Assembly (NCBI GenBank): GCA_964610025.1
Contig: CAZSTX010000016.1
Coordinates: 1 to 38,883, forward strand
Direction of reading: 5' to 3'
Source of the DNA: UBA5266 sp964610025
GTDB lineage: Bacteria > Bacteroidota > Bacteroidia > Bacteroidales > WCHB1-69
Length of the DNA stretch: 38,883 bases
Of the stretch, positions 26,326 through 35,016 are shown piece after piece. The position numbers were made by a program, and so were the translations under genes. Positions within the stretch are counted from its first letter, which is position 1, and every line of letters starts with the position of its first letter. The notes beneath the pieces are model-generated. The model saw only the letters and a program-made list of their open reading frames with translations, searched no databases and was not told the DNA's origin.

Positions 26326-26333
26326 CAAAAGTA
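26326..26333 (-). promoter_or_regulatory. -7 promoter box of the recA operon (TACTTTTG)
   Basis: The box matches TAnnTTTG on the minus strand; transcription would start near 26322, leaving a leader of about 32 nt. No -33 TTG was found at the usual distance. Confidence 0.5.
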
Positions 26334-26434
26334 CTAAATAATTATAACACTTTTCCATTTTTCAAGATAAAATTTAGACTTTTATTTACATTATTCAATA
26401 CTTGTAAGTAAAAACATGTGCTATTGTATCTTGC

Positions 26435-27097
26435 TTATTCTGCCAAGTTTTGTAAAACCTGCATATCAAAAACTACAATCTTTTTCTTTTTAATTGCTAT
26501 TATTTTATTTTCTTTCATTTTAGCAAGTGCTCTTGTTAAAGAAGGACGTGCTACCCCAAAAATATCAGCTATGTGTTGTTGTGAGACAATTGGAATTTCT
26601 TTTGAGTGCAGTTCATTTATTTGTGTTAATAAATAGTTAGCTATTTTTCCCTCTAAATTTAACTTTAATACACTCATTTTTCTTTCCATAAAATAAAATT
26701 GCTCTGAAATAATCTCTAAAAAATTTAATAATAATTGATTGTTTTTTTGTAATGCAGTTATAAAATCAAGGCGAGGTATTAAAATAACTTCACAAGCTTC
26801 TTTTGCATAAACACTCACTGGATAATAATTGTTTTTAGCATATATAAATGCTGGCGCTACAACACGCGGAGCAATAAACTCTTCTATTATCATAGTCTGC
26901 CCGCTATAGTTTATTTTCTCAGCTATAGCTCTTCCTGTATATAACAATATCAAATCAATACATACATCGTTTTGAAAAACAATACTAGAATCTTTACTGT
27001 ATTTTTTTTTCTGATATCTGGTTTGATTTAATATTTTATCTAATTCTTCTAAAGATATGTTTTTGAACAAATTACTCTTTAATATTTTTTCTTTCAT
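26435..27097 (-). CDS. hcpR: Crp/Fnr family regulator, probable HcpR
   Basis: The 220-residue protein has an N-terminal cyclic-nucleotide-binding-like beta-roll and a C-terminal winged HTH with the recognition helix in VSQQHIADIFGVARPSLTRALAKM. No FNR-type Cys cluster is present near the start. It is divergent from hcp with a perfect 30-bp palindrome between them, the usual arrangement of HcpR (the regulator of hybrid cluster protein in nitrosative stress). The ATG at 27097 is preferred because the upstream ATG at 27121 lies within the palindrome. The HcpR name rests on this context. Confidence 0.85.
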   Translation of the reverse strand: MKEKILKSNLFKNISLEELDKILNQTRYQKKKYSKDSSIVFQNDVCIDLILLYTGRAIAEKINYSGQTMIIEEFIAPRVVAPAFIYAKNNYYPVSVYAKEACEVILIPRLDFITALQKNNQLLLNFLEIISEQFYFMERKMSVLKLNLEGKIANYLLTQINELHSKEIPIVSQQHIADIFGVARPSLTRALAKMKENKIIAIKKKKIVVFDMQVLQNLAE

Positions 27098-27106
27098 AAA
27101 AATTAT

Positions 27107-27136
27107 TATTATTTGTAACATATGTTACAAATAATA
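27107..27136. promoter_or_regulatory. Perfect 30-bp palindrome, probable HcpR operator
   Basis: The core TTGTAACATATGTTACAA is flanked by a further 6 bp of perfect symmetry on each side, centred between 27121 and 27122. It resembles Crp/Fnr-type operators, with the spaced half sites GTAAC and GTTAC. Its centre is about 40 bp upstream of the inferred hcp start, suggesting class II activation of hcp. It also covers the region just upstream of hcpR, so self-control is plausible. Confidence 0.8.
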
Positions 27137-27150
27137 TGCCTTAAAAGTTT

Positions 27151-27158
27151 TATTTTTG
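27151..27158 (+). promoter_or_regulatory. -7 promoter box of hcp (TATTTTTG)
   Basis: The box matches TAnnTTTG. The start of transcription is expected near 27162, 40 nt before the ATG. There is no TTG -33 box; the regulator palindrome overlaps that region, consistent with an activator-dependent promoter. Confidence 0.6.
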
Positions 27159-27201
27159 CTAATAATTAAATTTATTCATTAATAAAAAAACACAAATAAT
27201 T

Positions 27202-28848
27202 ATGTTTTGTTCTCAATGTCAAGAAACAGCTAAAAATATTGGCTGTACAATAAAGGGAGTATGCGGCAAATCTCCTGAAGTTTCAGATTATCAAGATTTA
27301 TTGATATATCTATTAAAAGGATTATCTAAAATTAACCATTGCTTACGTCAAATAGGAAAATCCTCAGAAAAAGCCGATTTATTTATTGTCAACGGTTTGT
27401 TTATGACTATTACCAATGCGAATTTCGATAAAGAGCGTTTTATAGAAGAAATAAAAAAAGGATTAGCATTACGTGAAGAGTTAAAAAAAGAAGCTACTAA
27501 ATGTAAAGTTTCTTGCGAATTTTACCATCACGATGCTTTGGAATGGGTAGCCAATAGCGAAGAAGAAATGGAAGCTAAAGCAAAAGAAGTTGGGATATTA
27601 TCTACTAAAGATGAAGATATTCGTTCTTTGCGTCAGTTATTAGTTTTAGGATTAAAAGGTATGGCAGCCTATGCTGAACATGCTTATAATCTTAACCATG
27701 TAGACCCCGAAATTTTCGATTTTATGCAAATTGCATTAGGAAGCACATTGACTGATAATCAAACTAAAAACGAATTGCTTGGTTTAGTTATGAAATGTGG
27801 AGAATATGGAGTAAAAACTATGGCATTACTTGATAAAGCCAATACCTCCACATACGGTAATCCTGAGATTACAAAAGTAAATATTGGAGTAGGGACACGT
27901 CCAGCCATTCTTATTAGCGGACACGATTTGAAAGATTTAGACGAATTATTAAAGCAAGCAGAACCAGAAGGAGTAGATGTATATACTCACTCTGAAATGT
28001 TACCAGCACATTATTATCCTCATTTTAAAAAATATAAAAATTTAGTTGGCAACTACGGCAACGCCTGGCATCGCCAAACTAAAGAGTTCGAAACATTTAA
28101 CGGTCCTATGTTATTTACAACTAACTGTATTGTTCCTCCGCTAACTGATAGCACATATAAAGATAAAGTGTACACAACAGGATCTTGCGGTTTTGGTGGC
28201 TTTCCACATATAGCTGATCGTGTTGATGGAAAAGCAAAAGATTTTTCTCAAATTATTGCACATGCTAAACGATGTGCAGCGCCACAATCTATTGAAAATG
28301 GAGAAATAGTGGGTGGTTTCGCACACAATCAAGTTATTGCTTTAGCTGACAAAGTAGTAGAAGCTGTAAAAAGTGGTGCTATACGTAAATTTGTTGTAAT
28401 GGCGGGTTGTGATGGAAGAATGAAAAGCAGAGAATATTATACCGAATTTGCAAAAAATCTACCAAAAGACACCGTTATATTAACCGCTGGTTGTGCTAAA
28501 TACCGTTATAATAAATTACCTTTAGGCGACATAGGTGGTATTCCCCGCGTATTAGACGCTGGACAATGTAATGATAGTTATTCTTTAGCAGTAATAGCCT
28601 TAAAGCTAAAAGAAGTATTTGGATTAGATGATGTTAACAAACTTCCAATAGTATATAATATTGCATGGTACGAACAAAAAGCCGTATTAGTTTTATTAGC
28701 CTTGCTCAGCCTTGGTGTTAAAAATATTCATTTAGGACCTACTTTACCAGGATTTTTATCCCCTAATATTGCTAAAATATTAGTAGAAAGTTTTGGAATA
28801 GGAGGTATTACTACTTATGAAGAAGATTTAAAAACAATGATAGGATAA
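27202..28848 (+). CDS. hcp: Hydroxylamine reductase / hybrid cluster protein (class I)
   Basis: The 548-residue protein begins MFCSQCQETAKNIGC..., with four cysteines spaced C-x2-C-x8-C-x5-C, the class I pattern of anaerobes. Hybrid-cluster ligands are present in order: H in SGHDL, E in THSEM, C in TTNC, C in MAGCDG, C in AGCAKY, C in GQCND, and E and K in WYEQK. Hcp reduces hydroxylamine and, more relevantly, nitric oxide in anaerobes. No hcr reductase gene is adjacent, as is normal for class I. It is divergent from the regulator and followed by a strong terminator. Confidence 0.97.
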   Translation: MFCSQCQETAKNIGCTIKGVCGKSPEVSDYQDLLIYLLKGLSKINHCLRQIGKSSEKADLFIVNGLFMTITNANFDKERFIEEIKKGLALREELKKEATKCKVSCEFYHHDALEWVANSEEEMEAKAKEVGILSTKDEDIRSLRQLLVLGLKGMAAYAEHAYNLNHVDPEIFDFMQIALGSTLTDNQTKNELLGLVMKCGEYGVKTMALLDKANTSTYGNPEITKVNIGVGTRPAILISGHDLKDLDELLKQAEPEGVDVYTHSEMLPAHYYPHFKKYKNLVGNYGNAWHRQTKEFETFNGPMLFTTNCIVPPLTDSTYKDKVYTTGSCGFGGFPHIADRVDGKAKDFSQIIAHAKRCAAPQSIENGEIVGGFAHNQVIALADKVVEAVKSGAIRKFVVMAGCDGRMKSREYYTEFAKNLPKDTVILTAGCAKYRYNKLPLGDIGGIPRVLDAGQCNDSYSLAVIALKLKEVFGLDDVNKLPIVYNIAWYEQKAVLVLLALLSLGVKNIHLGPTLPGFLSPNIAKILVESFGIGGITTYEEDLKTMIG

Positions 28849-28868
28849 TAAATTAATTTATCTTACAC

Positions 28869-28908
28869 AAAAGAACTTATTACAAAAATGATAAGTTCTT
28901 TTTTTTTA
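28869..28908. terminator. Bidirectional intrinsic terminator after hcp and aroK
   Basis: The arms AAGAACTTAT (28871-28880) and ATAAGTTCTT (28891-28900) form a perfect 10-bp stem with A and T runs on both sides, so it can end transcription of hcp (+) and of aroK (-). The aroK stop codon (28906-28908) lies in its T-rich edge. Confidence 0.85.
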
Positions 28909-29421
28909 ATCTTTATTTAAAATTAAAGAAAAAGTTTCTTTAATTGAACTATTTTTTATATTATTAGCATCGATAACGATATGTGCTCTTTGATAAAATA
29001 TCTCTCTCTTTTCTACTATTTCTTTTATATTTTTTAAAAGTTCATCTTCAGATATATCATTTAAAAGAGGGCGTTTTTTTTTTGATTTCATCAATCTATT
29101 TTTCAGTGCTGTAGCAGAAAGTTTTAAATAAACGCATATTCCATGTTCCAATAACCAATCCATATTGTCATAGAAACAAGGAGTGCCTCCTCCTAATGCA
29201 ATAATGACATTATTAAAATTTTTAGTTTGTTTTAATAATTTTGTTTCTAATTGTCGAAATTCATTTTCAGTATGTGTTTTAAAAAAATCTTCTATTGTAA
29301 TTTGGTATTCTTTTTCAAAATAAGCATCTGTATCAATAAAAGAAAATTGAGTTGATGCAGCTAATTTTTTTCCAAAAGTAGTTTTACCACTTCCCATAAA
29401 TCCAAGTAAATAAATACGCAT
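28906..29421 (-). CDS. aroK: Shikimate kinase
   Basis: The 171-residue protein phosphorylates shikimate in the aromatic amino-acid pathway. It starts MRIYLLGFMGSGKTT with Walker A GFMGSGKT at residues 7-14. The DTDAYFE, the substrate-binding FRQLE and the GGGTPCF segments are all present, followed by the LID-like RPLL region. The start at 29421 is preferred over an upstream ATG at 29460, which lies inside a terminator hairpin and would add 13 residues that are not part of the family. No promoter box was found just upstream. Confidence 0.95.
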   Translation of the reverse strand: MRIYLLGFMGSGKTTFGKKLAASTQFSFIDTDAYFEKEYQITIEDFFKTHTENEFRQLETKLLKQTKNFNNVIIALGGGTPCFYDNMDWLLEHGICVYLKLSATALKNRLMKSKKKRPLLNDISEDELLKNIKEIVEKREIFYQRAHIVIDANNIKNSSIKETFSLILNKD

Positions 29422-29432
29422 ACTGACTGTTT

Positions 29433-29481
29433 TCAAAAAAAGAGGCTTTATAGTAAGCATTTAGCTATATAAAACCTCTTT
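29433..29481 (-). terminator. Intrinsic terminator of the T9SS cargo gene
   Basis: On the minus strand AAAGAGG and CCTCTTT form a stem, extended by an imperfect A/T stem, with a loop near 29460 and a T-run (CCTCTTTTTTTG) after it. It lies 23 nt beyond the stop codon at 29504 and before aroK. Confidence 0.75.
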
Positions 29482-29503
29482 AAAATAAAAGATTAATTAT
29501 TTC

Positions 29504-31237
29504 TTATTTGACAATGTTTATTTTTTTTGTCAAATAGCCTTTTTCTGTTTTAATTTTAACAACATACAAGCCTTCGGCAAAGTGTTCAACATCCATACTT
29601 GCATAATGTGTATTAAAATGCTGTGTTGCTATTTTTTGTCCCAATAAATTAAATATATCAACTTGTTCTATTAGGTATTCTCCTTGAATTTGAATAGTTG
29701 AAATTGTAGGATTAGGAAATACAATAACTTCATTTGATTTTTCTATTTCATTTATTCCAACAGCATAATCTACTTCTAAATCGTCTATATACAAATGAAC
29801 TATTTTATTAGTAGTTTTTGGGCTTAAACAATGAAAAGCAATATAATAATAACCAGGAGTTTCGACATCAAAACGTGCAACTGCTTGTTCATAACCACGT
29901 GTTTCTAAATTATTTTGAGGAATGAGATTGCTTATATCATTTTTCTTCCATAAATACCACATTGCATATTTTTCTTGATATTTCTGTTCTTTTGCCCACA
30001 TTACATTAAGAGTTTGTGGTTGCGTTTCGTCTGTAGTACCATACCAAAACGACATTTGATAAGTAGCAGCTGTTGGGAAATGAATTAATTTTGTAAAAAA
30101 CCAATCGTCTGCACTTGTATTTGGATTGCCTGAATAGCGCATACTACCTGCACCATGTCTTGCATAAGCAGCTGAATTCAAATCATCTACCCATACAGAC
30201 TCATCTCTCAAACTATTGTATATTTTTATTCCCGCAACTTCGTCTGCTGATTCAAATCCATTTTTATATGGTATTTCTCCGGGGCTTACATTGTCAACAA
30301 TAGTTTTAATGGTATCATTTTTTCTATTTACATCATTAGCTATACCTAAAAATACTGACAAAGTATCTCTTTTTCCTAAAGAAAACCATTCTCTTTTTGG
30401 GAAGGTTGCATGTACTGTATCTAATGAATTCATTTCTCTTTCTACTTTAAAGTGCTGTGTATAGTCATAACTATTTGCCAATGCTCTAACATACCACATA
30501 TCAAAAGACGTGATAGTTACACCATTATTTTTCACAACAACAGTAATTTCAACAGAATCAGTTATATTTTGCAAAGGCACTTCAGGAGTTAGAATTTCAA
30601 TTAACTCAATTTCAGGCATCGACACTGTTCCAATTGTTACATTATCTATTTGGATAGCTCCTCCAAAATCATAACCATCATAATGTACTCTAAAAGCCAA
30701 ATGTATATCTTTATTTATATAATCAGCTAATGAAAAAGAGTAGAATTTCCAATTTTGTACTATAATAGATTCTTTTTTAAAAGATATTACTTCATCGGTA
30801 AAGGATTCTAAATTATCATTAGTAGTTGATATTAATACTTCTAAATTATAATTAGGACCTCCTATTGAATTGTCTATCCAAAAGCAAAGATAATCTCCTT
30901 CTGCTATATTTTCTACTTTGGGAGAAATCAGCCACGAATCAGTTTTATTACCTCCTCCATTATAAAAAGCTGCATTTTTTTTATTATTGGGGTCTCCATC
31001 TGGCGGTAAAGTAAATGCAGGAGTAGAAGAGTTAGAATACAAAGGAGTTCCAACTAACCCAATGGCCCAAGTTTTATTATAGGCAAAACCTCCTTGAAAA
31101 GTAGGGATAACATCTACCACTTTCCAACCTGTAGTAGTAATACCTGCCCATTCAAAATTTCCATCTAATTTTGAAACTTGAGCATGACTAAAAGTAAAAA
31201 ACATTACAAATGTTGCAAAAATAAATATCTTTTTCAT
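29504..31237 (-). CDS. Secreted protein with choice-of-anchor J-like domain and T9SS type A sorting domain
   Basis: The 577-residue protein has a signal peptide (to about residue 19, ending SHAQ), a beta-rich domain whose DSWLISPKV, YLCFWIDNS and AIQIDNVTIG segments match the cleaved-adhesin/choice-of-anchor J domain, and later a second similar block (DDWFFTKLIHF ... YIDDLEVDY). It ends with a C-terminal sorting domain, VFPNPTISTIQI ... ARG-like LYVVKIKTEKGYLTKKINIVK. It should be exported by Sec, moved by the type IX system and anchored or released at the surface. No enzyme domain is visible. A -7 box lies 40 nt upstream and a terminator follows. Ligand unknown. Confidence 0.88.
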   Translation of the reverse strand: MKKIFIFATFVMFFTFSHAQVSKLDGNFEWAGITTTGWKVVDVIPTFQGGFAYNKTWAIGLVGTPLYSNSSTPAFTLPPDGDPNNKKNAAFYNGGGNKTDSWLISPKVENIAEGDYLCFWIDNSIGGPNYNLEVLISTTNDNLESFTDEVISFKKESIIVQNWKFYSFSLADYINKDIHLAFRVHYDGYDFGGAIQIDNVTIGTVSMPEIELIEILTPEVPLQNITDSVEITVVVKNNGVTITSFDMWYVRALANSYDYTQHFKVEREMNSLDTVHATFPKREWFSLGKRDTLSVFLGIANDVNRKNDTIKTIVDNVSPGEIPYKNGFESADEVAGIKIYNSLRDESVWVDDLNSAAYARHGAGSMRYSGNPNTSADDWFFTKLIHFPTAATYQMSFWYGTTDETQPQTLNVMWAKEQKYQEKYAMWYLWKKNDISNLIPQNNLETRGYEQAVARFDVETPGYYYIAFHCLSPKTTNKIVHLYIDDLEVDYAVGINEIEKSNEVIVFPNPTISTIQIQGEYLIEQVDIFNLLGQKIATQHFNTHYASMDVEHFAEGLYVVKIKTEKGYLTKKINIVK

Positions 31238-31277
31238 TTTAAATTTATTTTATATTATTATTATTTTATTGATTATG

Positions 31278-31285
31278 CAAAAATA
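31278..31285 (-). promoter_or_regulatory. -7 promoter box of the T9SS cargo gene (TATTTTTG)
   Basis: The box matches TAnnTTTG on the minus strand; transcription would start near 31274, with a leader of about 37 nt. Confidence 0.5.
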
Positions 31286-31335
31286 TATAAAAAATCGAAA
31301 GTTTTTTCATTTATAACAATATTTTATTTTTTTTA

Positions 31336-31809
31336 TTAACTATGATGATAAGGTTCATTATTTAAAATAGAAAACGCTCTGTATACTTGTTCTAAAAATA
31401 ATACACGTATCATCTGATGCGTAAATGTCATGAGCGAAAGAGATAATAAACTGTCAGCTCTTTTGTAAATTTCTTCTGAGAAACCATAGGGTCCTCCTAT
31501 TACAAATACAAGTTGTTTGACAGAATTATTTATTTTTGCTTGTATAAAATTAGAAAATTGTACTGATGTATACATTTTTCCTATTTCATCTAACAAAATA
31601 ACTTTATCGGAAAGATGAAGTTGTTTTAATATTAACGCAGCTTCTTTTTGCTTTTGTTCTTTGATACTCATTTTTTTTATTTGTTTTAAATCTGTTATTT
31701 CTATCATTTCTATTTTAATATAATGTGTTATTTTGTTAAAATAAAATGTAGAAATATCTTTGAAATACTTTCCGTCTGTTTTTCCAACAAAAATAATTTT
31801 AAGTTTCAT
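31336..31809 (-). CDS. rlmH: 23S rRNA (pseudouridine-1915 N3) methyltransferase RlmH
   Basis: The 157-residue protein has the SPOUT fold signature FVIGGPYGFSEEI and the C-terminal SLMTFTHQMIRVLFLEQVYRAFSILNNEPYHH segment, the trefoil-knot SAM site of RlmH. It methylates pseudouridine 1915 in 23S rRNA helix 69. Its ATG overlaps the stop codon of the GH3/serine hydrolase gene by one base (TAATG), so translation may be coupled. Confidence 0.96.
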   Translation of the reverse strand: MKLKIIFVGKTDGKYFKDISTFYFNKITHYIKIEMIEITDLKQIKKMSIKEQKQKEAALILKQLHLSDKVILLDEIGKMYTSVQFSNFIQAKINNSVKQLVFVIGGPYGFSEEIYKRADSLLSLSLMTFTHQMIRVLFLEQVYRAFSILNNEPYHHS

Positions 31810-34712
31810 TATTTTTTTAAATAATTATATATAACATCTTGTATATTAGTCCGTATATTTAAATTTAATAATTTTTTATTATCAGCATTGGGATATATTC
31901 TATTGGAAAGAAACACATAAACCAAATCGTATTTTGGGTCTACCCAAAAAAAAGTTCCTGTAAATCCACTATGTCCATAGCTTTGGGAAGAAGCATATAT
32001 GCTACAAGGACCATTTTGTTTATTTCCTTGTAATGGTTTATCAAAACCCAACCCTCTGCGTGAATGATTGGAATAATAAGCAGTAAATTGCTTGATGGTT
32101 TTAGGATTTAAATATTGTTTCCCATTATATTTTCCTTCATCTAATAACATTTGTAAAATAGCGTATAAATCGTTAGCAGTAACAAATAAACCTGCATGAC
32201 CTGAAACTCCTCCCATCATAGCAGCTCCTTCGTCGTGAACATAGCCTTGTATTAACTGCTTTCTAAAAACTGTGTCTCTCTCTGTAGGAACAATATAATG
32301 AAGTAGTATTTTTTTTGAAGGATTAAATAATATATTTTCTAAACCCATAGGTTGATAAAAGTTATAATTTACATAATCATCTAATGTCGTATTGGTAACG
32401 CTATGTATTAAATCAGCCAGCAAATAAAATCCAAGATCACTATATTTATATTTTTTTTCTTTTAATGGTGTTGTTATTATTGAATAATAAATACTATCAA
32501 TATATTGATTATTCATATACATATTATTACAAACTTCAACGCTGTACTTAACATCAGAAGTTTTACTATAAATACATAAATTCCACCCAGTGTCTACCGT
32601 AGAAAGTGTCTTTTTATAAAAAGGTATCCATGCTCCTAATCCTGAACTATGTGTTAAAACTTCAGCTATTGTAATATTTTCTTTGTCCGTTTCTTTTAAA
32701 TAAGGCAGATAAGCAGATAGTTTATCATGTATATCTATTTTATCATCTTCACAGAGTTTCATAATTGCTAAAGTAGTAGCTGCGACTTTGGTAATTGAAG
32801 CTAAATCATATAAATCATTTATGCTTACTTCCACATCATCTTCATAAGTATGCTTTCCAAAAGATTTATTGTAAATAATTTCTCCTTTATGCGCAATTAA
32901 AATACGGCAGCCCGGATAAGCATTTTCAAGAATGCCTAAATTAGCCAATGAGTCTATTTCAGGAAATTCTGATTTAACTATATTTTTTTCTTTAGAACAA
33001 ATTCCTGTCCCATAAGTGTAATCTGCTAAATAAACAGGTAATTTTCCTGTAATTGGCGACACACCACACAAAGCCTCTCCTACTGCTTTTTCGGCAACAT
33101 TAGTCGCATGATAAGCTACTAAAACTGCTGAAAAATTAGTTGAAAATGAGAGATAATCTAATATATAAGGATTTCCCATTAAAACAAAAATCACTTTATT
33201 TCTTTTAGATAAACTATCTAAAAATAAAATAGTTTCTTTAGTAAGTCCATAATTACGAGCTGGATACTGTGAGATATTATGCAAACTTACCAATACTACC
33301 TTGCCAGAATCAATAATATTTTGAATATTAATAGTATTCTTTTGCAAATCATTTTGGGTGATACGTATGGTTTTCAACGGAATGTATTTTGATAAAGTGC
33401 TTTCTAAAGTTGTCATTGTTCCGTTATCAATTCGCAGATGCACCAAGGCTTGTCTTGGTATGTGTTGAAATGGAATAATATACTCATCATTTTTCAGCAA
33501 AGTCAACGATTTTTTTGTTAATATATTAATAATTTCTTCTGCTTGCTTGCTATTGATATCTTCATACAAATGCGTAACATTTATCTCGTTACTATTAGGG
33601 AGGACATATTTTTCTTTCATTTTTAACATTTTAAGACATTTTTTATCAATATCTTCTTCTGTTAGTATATTATGTAAAATAGCATCTTTGATTTTTTGTA
33701 TTACTATATAAGGTTCTGCTGGCAATAATAATAAATCATTTCCAGCTAATAATGCCATTACTTCTAAATCGCCAGGAGCATAATATTTTGATATTCCTTT
33801 CATTTCTAATCCATCAGTAATAATAATTCCATTAAACTTCATAGAATCAATTAATAAATTAGTGATAATTGGACGAGAGGTAGAAGAAATAGAACGTGTA
33901 GCAGTGTCTAATATTGGAACATTCAAATGTCCTATCATTATTCCATCAATACCTGCTTGTATTGCTTTTAAAAAAGGATATAACTCAATAGAATCTAATC
34001 TTTTTCTATTATGATTAATGGTAGGCAAGCTATAATGAGAATCGGCGTCTGTGTCTCCGTGTCCTGGAAAATGTTTTGCAGTTGGCATAACACCATTGTC
34101 TTGCATACCTTTCATATAAGCGATTCCACAATCTGCAACCATTTGAGGATTAGCTCCAAAAGAACGACTGTTTATAACTGGGTTCAAAGAGTTACAATTA
34201 ACATCTACACTAGAAGCGTAGTTAACATGAATTCCCATACGTTTACATTGCCTCGCTATTTCGCTGCCCATACGATAAATAGTTGCAGTATCATAAGTAG
34301 CACCTAAAGCAATCTGTCGTGGAAACAGCATCACACTATCCAAACGCATAGCTAATCCAAATTCAGCATCAATAGAAACCATTAAGGGAATGTTACTAAC
34401 TTTTTGCAATCTATTAGTAATCAACGCTTGTCTACTAATTCCTCCTTGAAAAAAACACACTCCGCCCGGCTGATATTTCTGGATGCTATCAATAAGATTT
34501 TTTGTGTAAATAGAATCTTTATTAGAAAAAGCACGCACTACCATCAACTGTGCTATTTTTTCTTCTAATGTCAATGTTTTTAAAATCGAATCAGCCCATG
34601 TGTTCGTTATTTCAATATTGGTTATACGATTTTGTTGAGAAAACAAAACATATTTCTGTTGAAGCAACAAGGCGATGAAGATAATAACAAAAAAAGAATT
34701 TTTATTTTTCAT
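31809..34712 (-). CDS. GH3 beta-N-acetylhexosaminidase (NagZ-like) fused to class C beta-lactamase-like serine hydrolase
   Basis: The 967-residue protein has a leader (about 1-25), a GH3 N-terminal domain with the NagZ loop KHFPGHGDTDADSH and the nucleophile region TDGLEM (D300), and a GH3 C-like middle. From about residue 590 comes a beta-lactamase/PBP4b-like domain with the S-x-x-K motif SITK (639-642), a YSD (Y-x-N-like) motif and a late GHSGFTGT. Fusions of NagZ and a serine hydrolase are known in Bacteroidota and are thought to act on peptidoglycan. rlmH follows with a one-base overlap. No promoter box was found in the 300 bases upstream on this strand. Confidence 0.93.
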   Translation of the reverse strand: MKNKNSFFVIIFIALLLQQKYVLFSQQNRITNIEITNTWADSILKTLTLEEKIAQLMVVRAFSNKDSIYTKNLIDSIQKYQPGGVCFFQGGISRQALITNRLQKVSNIPLMVSIDAEFGLAMRLDSVMLFPRQIALGATYDTATIYRMGSEIARQCKRMGIHVNYASSVDVNCNSLNPVINSRSFGANPQMVADCGIAYMKGMQDNGVMPTAKHFPGHGDTDADSHYSLPTINHNRKRLDSIELYPFLKAIQAGIDGIMIGHLNVPILDTATRSISSTSRPIITNLLIDSMKFNGIIITDGLEMKGISKYYAPGDLEVMALLAGNDLLLLPAEPYIVIQKIKDAILHNILTEEDIDKKCLKMLKMKEKYVLPNSNEINVTHLYEDINSKQAEEIINILTKKSLTLLKNDEYIIPFQHIPRQALVHLRIDNGTMTTLESTLSKYIPLKTIRITQNDLQKNTINIQNIIDSGKVVLVSLHNISQYPARNYGLTKETILFLDSLSKRNKVIFVLMGNPYILDYLSFSTNFSAVLVAYHATNVAEKAVGEALCGVSPITGKLPVYLADYTYGTGICSKEKNIVKSEFPEIDSLANLGILENAYPGCRILIAHKGEIIYNKSFGKHTYEDDVEVSINDLYDLASITKVAATTLAIMKLCEDDKIDIHDKLSAYLPYLKETDKENITIAEVLTHSSGLGAWIPFYKKTLSTVDTGWNLCIYSKTSDVKYSVEVCNNMYMNNQYIDSIYYSIITTPLKEKKYKYSDLGFYLLADLIHSVTNTTLDDYVNYNFYQPMGLENILFNPSKKILLHYIVPTERDTVFRKQLIQGYVHDEGAAMMGGVSGHAGLFVTANDLYAILQMLLDEGKYNGKQYLNPKTIKQFTAYYSNHSRRGLGFDKPLQGNKQNGPCSIYASSQSYGHSGFTGTFFWVDPKYDLVYVFLSNRIYPNADNKKLLNLNIRTNIQDVIYNYLKK

Positions 34713-35016
34713 AACAACTATTTTAAAATATTTCTATTTTCATAACAACATATTGCAGCAATTTTTTTAGCAACTTTCATTTTATTAACATTAGATAATG
34801 CTATATTATTATAAAGAAATACCATCTTAAAAATAAATGTTTAAGTTTTACATTCTTTATTTAACGATTTTTTATATATATAATTATTGTAAGCGATTTT
34901 TTTTTAGAAATCCATTTTTTTTTAATTATTTATAATAATAAAAAAAACTTTTATTATATATTAAAAATAAATATATCTTTGCAATAAAGAAAATAATAGA
35001 TAATATAACTATTAAA
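34713..35016. other. 304-base intergenic region, very A/T-rich
   Basis: The stretch contains no open frame of note. It holds the TATCTTTG box at 34974-34981 for the zapA cluster. No clear minus-strand promoter box for the GH3/serine hydrolase gene was found. Several homopolymeric A and T runs are present, as is usual for this chromosome. Confidence 0.6.
34974..34981 (+). promoter_or_regulatory. -7 promoter box of the coiled-coil/zapA cluster (TATCTTTG)
   Basis: The box matches TAnnTTTG; the start of transcription would be near 34985, 32 nt before the coding start. No -33 TTG was found at the usual distance. Confidence 0.5.

Noticed and set aside
27098..27121. Upstream ATG of the Crp/Fnr gene at 27121
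   Set aside because: It lies in the 30-bp palindrome and would add eight residues ahead of the usual family start.
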